A stretch of DNA of 64,000 nt from Phycisphaerales bacterium (GTDB lineage: Bacteria; Planctomycetota; Phycisphaerae; Phycisphaerales; UBA1924). The position numbers and the translations under genes are program-made. The DNA is taken from assembly GCA_016699835.1 (NCBI GenBank), contig CP064987.1:1612001-1676000 (forward strand). The letters are read 5' to 3'. The notes under the pieces were generated by a model. The model did no database searches. It had not been told where the DNA came from and saw only the letters and a list, made by a program, of their open reading frames with translations. Positions 59,706 to 64,000 of the stretch are shown here, one piece after another (position 1 is the first letter of the stretch; every line of letters starts with the position of its first letter).

Positions 59706-61544
59706 TCACACGCTCTCGCCGATGATGCGACGATAGACCTCGCAACGATCCATGAGTTCGGCATGCCGCCCATCGTCGACGACGCGCCCGGCATCGAGGA
59801 CCACGATGCGCTCGGCGTTCAGGATCGTCTGGGCGCGGTGGGCCACGGTGATGGTCGTTCGACCCTTGGAAAACTCGGCGAGTGCCTCTGCGATCGCGTG
59901 CTCGGACTCGGTGTCGATCATGCTCGTCGCCTCGTCGAGGAGGAGGATCCGCGGGTTGCGAAGGATGGCCCGCGCGATGGAGATCCGCTGGCGCTGCCCG
60001 CCCGAGAGGCCGGCGCCTTGCTCAGACAGGAGCGTCTCGTAGTCATTCGGTAATGCGCTGATGAACTCGTGGGCCCGCGCCTTGGTGGCGGCGGCGACGA
60101 TGTCGGCGTCGGTCACGCCCTCGGCGCCATACGCGATGTTCGCGGCGATCGTGTCGGCGAAGAGCACGACGTCTTGCGTCACCGCGGCGATCTGCGAGCG
60201 CAGCGAACGGATCGAAACACTCTTCACGTCCACGCCATCAACCAGGACCACGCCCGAGTCGGGGTCGTAGAGCCGCGGGAGGAGCGAGAGGAGCGTTGTC
60301 TTGCCCGAGCCGTTCGGGCCCACGACGACCAATCGCTGGGCGTGGGGCACCGCGATCGACACGTCGCGGAGCGCGGGCGCCGGCGCACCGGGATATGTGA
60401 AAGTGAGGCTCTTGAACTCGATGGACCTGGAATGCGGCGGCAACTTGGGGAGCCGGCGATCGTGGCCGGACTCACGCTCGACGCCCAGCATCATCTGCAA
60501 ACGATCGGCGGCGGGAGAGGCTGACTGGATGTCATTCACGATCCCCGTGAGCGGCTTGAGTGAGGCGCCCGCGACACCCAGCGCCATGAGTGCGAGCAGG
60601 AAGTTCCCCGGTGGGACGTTCTGGCGCTGCATGTACCACGCCGCGAGGAGCACCAGGGCGCAGAGCAGGAAGATCGAGAGCATCTCCGTGAGCGGGCTGG
60701 CGAGGGATCGGACGGTGCGCACGCGGTTCATCTCACGCATGACGTCCTTGTTGATGCGGTGGAATCGCCCGGACTCGCGGCGTTCGGCGTTGTTGAGTTT
60801 CACGACGCGGAGCGCCTGGAGCGACTGCTGGGCCGTGTGCAGCATCCGGGCCTGGGATTGGAGCGCGGCCCCGGCGGCCCGTCGGATGCGCTTGCCCAGT
60901 TTGCGGATGATCGTGTAGAGCACCGGCGCGACGAGGATCGCGCCGAGCGTGGCGCGCCAGTCGAAGTACAGCGCGACCACCATCGCGGCGACGCCCTTGA
61001 AGACCTGGAGCACGGCTTTGGAAAGGAGTTGGTTGAATCCGCCGCCGAGCGATTGGACGTCGTTGACGATGCGGCTCACCCAATCGCTCGTGCCATCCTT
61101 GACCGCCCGGCTGAGCGGGGCGCGGATGACGCTGTGGAAGGCGTCGCGCCGGATGTCGGTCATCACGCGGTGGACGATCGTCAGCGAGAAGTAGGCGTGG
61201 AAGAAGTTGGCGATCGAGCCTATGACCGCGAGCACGGCGAGCGAGGCCATGATCCAGACGAGGCCTGTGAAGTGGTTCGTGGGGAGTTGATCGATCCAGG
61301 TTTGGGGGATCTGAATGCCTCCCAACGCCTTGATGATCGTGTTGGTTGCGAGCGCCGTGTTGAGATCGAGGGCGAGGTCGGGGAGGGCCTTGGTGCCGCC
61401 GAGCAGGCCGTCGAGAATAGGCTTAGCCCCGGCGAGCCCGACGCCGAGGGTGAGGGACGAGACGCCGACCATAGAGAACGTGCCGAGCAGCATCGCCCGA
61501 TGGCGGAGCATGCTCTTGGCGAATGTCCAGAAGGCGGATGGCAT
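59706..61544 (-). CDS. MsbA-like ABC exporter (fused permease and ATPase)
   Basis: 612 aa half-transporter. Six hydrophobic helices in the first 330 residues; the coupling region YFDWRATLGAILVAPVLYTI and ARMLHTAQQSLQALRVVKLN are typical of MsbA/LmrA. The ATPase part has Walker A VVGPNGSGKTTLL, Q-loop VTQDVVLF, signature LSGGQRQRISIARAI, Walker B ILLLDEATSMID and the switch VAHRAQTI. It flips or exports a lipid or drug. In an organism with lptB/F/G an LPS-lipid flippase role is plausible, but no direct link is seen. Confidence 0.88.
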   Translation of the reverse strand: MPSAFWTFAKSMLRHRAMLLGTFSMVGVSSLTLGVGLAGAKPILDGLLGGTKALPDLALDLNTALATNTIIKALGGIQIPQTWIDQLPTNHFTGLVWIMASLAVLAVIGSIANFFHAYFSLTIVHRVMTDIRRDAFHSVIRAPLSRAVKDGTSDWVSRIVNDVQSLGGGFNQLLSKAVLQVFKGVAAMVVALYFDWRATLGAILVAPVLYTIIRKLGKRIRRAAGAALQSQARMLHTAQQSLQALRVVKLNNAERRESGRFHRINKDVMREMNRVRTVRSLASPLTEMLSIFLLCALVLLAAWYMQRQNVPPGNFLLALMALGVAGASLKPLTGIVNDIQSASPAADRLQMMLGVERESGHDRRLPKLPPHSRSIEFKSLTFTYPGAPAPALRDVSIAVPHAQRLVVVGPNGSGKTTLLSLLPRLYDPDSGVVLVDGVDVKSVSIRSLRSQIAAVTQDVVLFADTIAANIAYGAEGVTDADIVAAATKARAHEFISALPNDYETLLSEQGAGLSGGQRQRISIARAILRNPRILLLDEATSMIDTESEHAIAEALAEFSKGRTTITVAHRAQTILNAERIVVLDAGRVVDDGRHAELMDRCEVYRRIIGESV

Positions 61545-61624
61545 GGGGATTCAGGCACCAGGGATCGGGCGACAGGCATCAGGCGGACGAACCGATGCCC
61601 GATTCCTGATCCCCGATGCTTCTC

Positions 61625-62230
61625 TCACACGTTCTCGGCCTTGCCGATCTGCCACTCTTCGAGTTCGACGGGCGCCTGGCGGCCGAAGATCGTGACGAGG
61701 ACGCGGACGAGACCCTTCTCGGGGAGGAGTTCGTCCACGGTCCCCTCGTAGCCCTGGAAGGGACCTTCCTTGATGAGAACGTGCTCGCCCTTGGCGAAGA
61801 CGAGTTTGACGATCGGCTCGTCCTCGGGCTTGCGCGAGTCCTTGAGCATCTTCTCGATCTCGTGGTCGGCCATGGGCGTGGGGCGCCCCGCCGGACCAAC
61901 GAAGTCGCCGACGCCGGTCGTCTCCTTGATGAGGAAGAAGACGTCCTGGAGGATTCGGCCATCGGGCTCGAGGCGCATCTCGACGAAGACATAGCCCGGG
62001 TAGAGCTTGGTCTCGGTGATCTTCTGCTTGCCGGCCTTGATGGTCTTGGTCTTCTCGGTGGGGACGAGGATGCGCCCGACGAGGTGGGTCATGCCCTCGA
62101 TCTGGACCTTGCGGAGGAGCGTCTCGCGGACCGACGATTCCTTGTTGGACGCGACGCGGAGGACGAACCAGTTCATCCCCTCCTGGCGGAGCGGCTCGTC
62201 GTGGGTCAGGGTGCCGGTGGTCTCGGTCAT
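61625..62230 (-). CDS. nusG: Transcription termination/antitermination protein NusG
   Basis: 201 aa. NGN domain (NWFVLRVASNKESSVRETLL, YPGYVFVEMRLEPDGRILQD, FLIKETTGVGDFVG) and C-terminal KOW domain (FAKGEHVLIKEGPFQGYEGT, VDELLPEKGLVRVLVTIFGR). NusG binds RNA polymerase and links it to Rho or ribosomes. It follows secE by 41 bases, the conserved order. Confidence 0.95.
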   Translation of the reverse strand: MTETTGTLTHDEPLRQEGMNWFVLRVASNKESSVRETLLRKVQIEGMTHLVGRILVPTEKTKTIKAGKQKITETKLYPGYVFVEMRLEPDGRILQDVFFLIKETTGVGDFVGPAGRPTPMADHEIEKMLKDSRKPEDEPIVKLVFAKGEHVLIKEGPFQGYEGTVDELLPEKGLVRVLVTIFGRQAPVELEEWQIGKAENV

Positions 62231-62271
62231 GGGTCGTCCTTACGGGCGGGTCGTTCGGGAACGGGCGCGGA

Positions 62272-62967
62272 CTACTTGGGCAGGAGGCCGATCAACTGGT
62301 ACACGGTCGAGAAGGTCCAGTCGGCGACAAAGAGGAAGCCGGCAATGATGAACGTGGCGCCGACCACAACGATCGTCGAGTCCTTGATGGTCTTGTACGT
62401 CGACCAGTGTACACGCTTCATCTCCTCATCAACGGCGACGAGGAAGTCCACGCTGTGGTGCTTCCTGCCGACGTAGTAGAAGATCAGGACCACGCCCAGG
62501 ATGAGCACGAGCGAGGCGCCGCCTACCGAGAGATAGGTCGGGTTGAGGAGCGGTATCCCCACGGGGTTGCGGACTGAGGCCGAGAGACCTGGCCCCGACA
62601 ACGCACGGGCGTCCGTCACGGCGTGGTTCTTGTCGGCGAGCACGATGTCGCGGATGACGAGTTCACCCTCGGCTCGCTGGGTCGAGACCGAGGCGACGCG
62701 GTCGATGACGGCATCGGCGATCTTGAGCGGCGGCTCGGCCCGGTTGTCCACCAGTTCGATCGCCGCACCGGGTGCAGGCTCACCCTTGAGCGCCCCGAGC
62801 GTGATGCGCCACGTGGGCTTGGGGAGAAAGTTCGCCTGGGCGTTGATCTGCCCCGCGATCCACATGGAGGCGGCCACGACCAGGAGCCCGGCGAACGCGG
62901 CCGTGAGGACGCGAACCCAGTATCCCTGCCCGAATCGATAGAGTCCGTGCTCGACTTTCGTGCTCAT
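62272..62967 (-). CDS. secE: Preprotein translocase SecE, long form
   Basis: 231 aa. The C-terminal part VDFLVAVDEEMKRVHWSTYK, TIKDSTIVVVGATFIIAGFL is the conserved SecE amphipathic and membrane helix. Before it stand two further helices (VRVLTAAFAGLLVVAASMWIA; YLSVGGASLVLILGVVLIFYY) and a 100-residue extracytoplasmic segment (ITLGALKGEPAPGAAIELVD... IVLADKNHAVTDARALSGPG). Short SecE proteins are about 60 aa. The start ATG 62967 is preferred because the frame upstream enters the tRNA gene. Confidence 0.9.
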   Translation of the reverse strand: MSTKVEHGLYRFGQGYWVRVLTAAFAGLLVVAASMWIAGQINAQANFLPKPTWRITLGALKGEPAPGAAIELVDNRAEPPLKIADAVIDRVASVSTQRAEGELVIRDIVLADKNHAVTDARALSGPGLSASVRNPVGIPLLNPTYLSVGGASLVLILGVVLIFYYVGRKHHSVDFLVAVDEEMKRVHWSTYKTIKDSTIVVVGATFIIAGFLFVADWTFSTVYQLIGLLPK

Positions 62968-63098
62968 GCGTCGATCCAACTCACTCTTTCGCCGACGGAC
63001 CCGTGCCGGCGATGAAAACTCAATCACTCCACTCGTGACCACATCACTCGTGGCCAGTGCTCGCCTGGCGTCGGCCGCCAGGCCGCGCTGGATTCCAA

Positions 63099-63171
63099 CA
63101 CGCCGGGAGGGACTTGAACCCGCAACCTGCGGATTTGGAATCCGCTGCTCTACCAATTGAGCTACCGGCGT
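63099..63171 (-). tRNA. trnW: tRNA-Trp (anticodon CCA)
   Basis: On the minus strand ACGCCGG (acceptor) pairs with CCGGCGT; the D arm is GCTCAATTGGTAGAGC; the anticodon stem GCGGA/TCCGC encloses TTCCAAA with CCA as the anticodon; and the T arm contains GGGTTCAAGTCCC. The CCA end is not encoded. Located between rpmG and secE, a conserved position in many bacteria. Confidence 0.95.
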
Positions 63172-63268
63172 TCGACCTGTCGGGGCACGGACGCCCCACC
63201 AATCCTTCGATGCGGCGTGCCGCTCCGGGGTCCGATCGTGAACCGCCCGAGTCGCCGTGCACGATCGA

Positions 63269-63451
63269 TTACTTGCGCTTGATCTTGTGCTTGGTGTGCT
63301 TGCGCAGCCGCGGTGAGTACTTCAGGAGGCCCTCCTTGAGGCCCTCGGGAAGGCCACCCTTCACGTTGACGCTGGTGCGGTAGTTGAGGTCGCCGGTCTC
63401 GGTGCACTGGAGCCAGATGTACTCACGCGCTAGAGATTTCTTCTTGGCCAT
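63269..63451 (-). CDS. rpmG: 50S ribosomal protein L33
   Basis: 60 aa. MAKKKSLAREYIWLQCTETG, DLNYRTSVNVKG and the end LLKYSPRLRKHTKHKIKRK are the L33 pattern. The zinc-ribbon Cys pair is reduced to a single Cys (C16), so this is the zinc-independent form. It belongs to the tuf-rpmG-tRNA-secE-nusG cluster. A segment of about 10 residues (GGLPEGLKEG) before the last block makes it slightly longer than usual. Confidence 0.9.
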   Translation of the reverse strand: MAKKKSLAREYIWLQCTETGDLNYRTSVNVKGGLPEGLKEGLLKYSPRLRKHTKHKIKRK

Positions 63452-63767
63452 GGGATGTTCCCGCTTTCAGAATCCGCGAAATCACAAAGAAAAGACCCAC
63501 CACCAAGGCACCACGCGCTCCCGAACGTCCCGGCCGCCGAGCCCATCGGTCAACCCTGAACAACCGTCTTCCAGCCACCGGAAGTCGTTTTCTGAGTCGG
63601 CCGAGCCATCGGCACGGGGGTGCCGAGGGATGGGTGCCGGGTTCGGACCGCGTGGTCCCTTGTTGAAAGCGCCGTCCGGACCCATGTGGATCCGGACGGC
63701 GTCAGAGAACAGTAGGCGGGGCGAGGCCTCGGCTTGTGCCGACGCCGATCGCCCGGGCGTTCGGGGT
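63452..63767. other. tuf-rpmG intergenic region
   Basis: About 316 bases on the 3' side of tuf. Besides the hairpin at 63671-63702 no gene is seen. It may contain the rpmG promoter; no unambiguous -35/-10 pair was found. Confidence 0.5.
63671..63702 (-). terminator. Hairpin after tuf
   Basis: CGCCGTCCGGA and TCCGGACGGCG form a perfect 11-bp stem; on the minus strand CTTTCAACAA follows, so the T-tract is weak. It may be a terminator or processing site between tuf and rpmG. Confidence 0.6.
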
Positions 63768-64000
63768 TTAGTCGAGGATCTCGGTCACAACGCCGGAGCC
63801 GATCGTTCGCCCGCCCTCACGGACGGCGAAGCGGAGGCCCTTTTCCATGGCGATGGGCTTGCCCATGAGGTCGACTTCCATCTGGATGTTGTCGCCGGGC
63901 ATGCACATCTCGGCGCCGCCGAGGAGTTTGGTCGTCCCGGTGACGTCGGTGGTGCGGAAGTAGAACTGGGGGCGGTAGCCGGAGAAGAACGGCGTGTGGC
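63768..64000 (-). CDS. tuf: Elongation factor Tu, C-terminal part (runs off the right edge)
   Basis: 76 residues are visible before the TAA at 63768-63770: HTPFFSGYRPQFYFRTTDVT, GTTKLLGGAEMCMPGDNIQM, EVDLMGKPIAMEKGLRFAVR and EGGRTIGSGVVTEILD. This is domain III of EF-Tu, which carries aminoacyl-tRNA to the ribosome. The rest lies outside the window. Confidence 0.95.
   Translation of the reverse strand, partial: HTPFFSGYRPQFYFRTTDVTGTTKLLGGAEMCMPGDNIQMEVDLMGKPIAMEKGLRFAVREGGRTIGSGVVTEILD

Overview
The window looks like a chromosomal segment of a high-GC bacterium of the Planctomycetota, most probably class Phycisphaerae. This is inferred from gene content, not from a database search. The pointers are: an exported protein ending in a dockerin-like 'GC' C-terminus, a prepilin-leader (FSILE) protein, many proteins sharing a C-x2-C...CPECG zinc ribbon, scattered lpt (lipopolysaccharide transport) genes, a futalosine-route menaquinone gene (mqnA), many small unlinked operons, and the order tuf - rpmG - tRNA-Trp - secE - nusG at the right edge.

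Layout. 1-3.9 kb: start of holA (DNA polymerase III delta), an FHA-GAF histidine kinase and a Y-family polymerase. 3.9-5.3 kb: a small acquired patch with a transposase remnant, an AT-rich small gene and palindromic repeats. 5.3-8.9 kb: pirin, a hypothetical gene, a MarR regulator, a NeuD-like acyltransferase and mqnA. 9-13.8 kb: a sigma-factor-like HTH protein, lptB, a PEGA lipoprotein, a dienelactone hydrolase and a DUF2251-like gene. 13.8-15.6 kb: small genes, a decayed gene fragment and three copies of one palindrome. 15.6-25.9 kb: a dockerin-anchored secreted protein, a thioredoxin, a site-2 protease, a GH57 enzyme, an ArnT-like glycosyltransferase, PAP2, lptF, an exported protease and a DUF4870-like protein. 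25.9-33.1 kb (minus strand): a prepilin-like protein, lptG, cysS, three tandem TM/zinc-ribbon paralogues and nuoF.

33.2-44 kb is the accessory part. It holds an FnIII-like protein, two arrays of a degenerate 21-bp repeat, an AT-rich HEPN-like gene, a decayed S74 fragment, three large exported adhesin/tail-fibre-like proteins and zinc-ribbon membrane proteins. 44-53.9 kb: acsA, a HlyD-type adaptor, a CorC/CNNM protein, ybeY, a lipid-kinase family gene, a type II NADH dehydrogenase and an exported methyltransferase-fold protein. 54-59.7 kb: membrane proteins, dnaX (with a clear -1 frameshift site joining it to a tau tail), ybaB and a Nudix protein. 59.7-64 kb: an MsbA-like ABC exporter, nusG, secE, tRNA-Trp, rpmG and the 3' end of tuf.

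The genes mostly serve envelope building (lptB/F/G, ArnT, PAP2, MsbA-like, SecE), information processing (holA, dnaX, dinB, nusG, tuf, rpmG, cysS, ybeY) and respiration/acetate use (mqnA, nuoF, NDH-2, acsA). The strongest unusual observations are the dnaX A7 frameshift site with loss of the DnaX zinc module, the two homologous 21-bp repeat arrays, the AT-rich HEPN-like gene beside one array, a family of zinc-ribbon proteins including a tandem triplication, and two decayed gene 3' ends whose intact paralogues lie in the same window.
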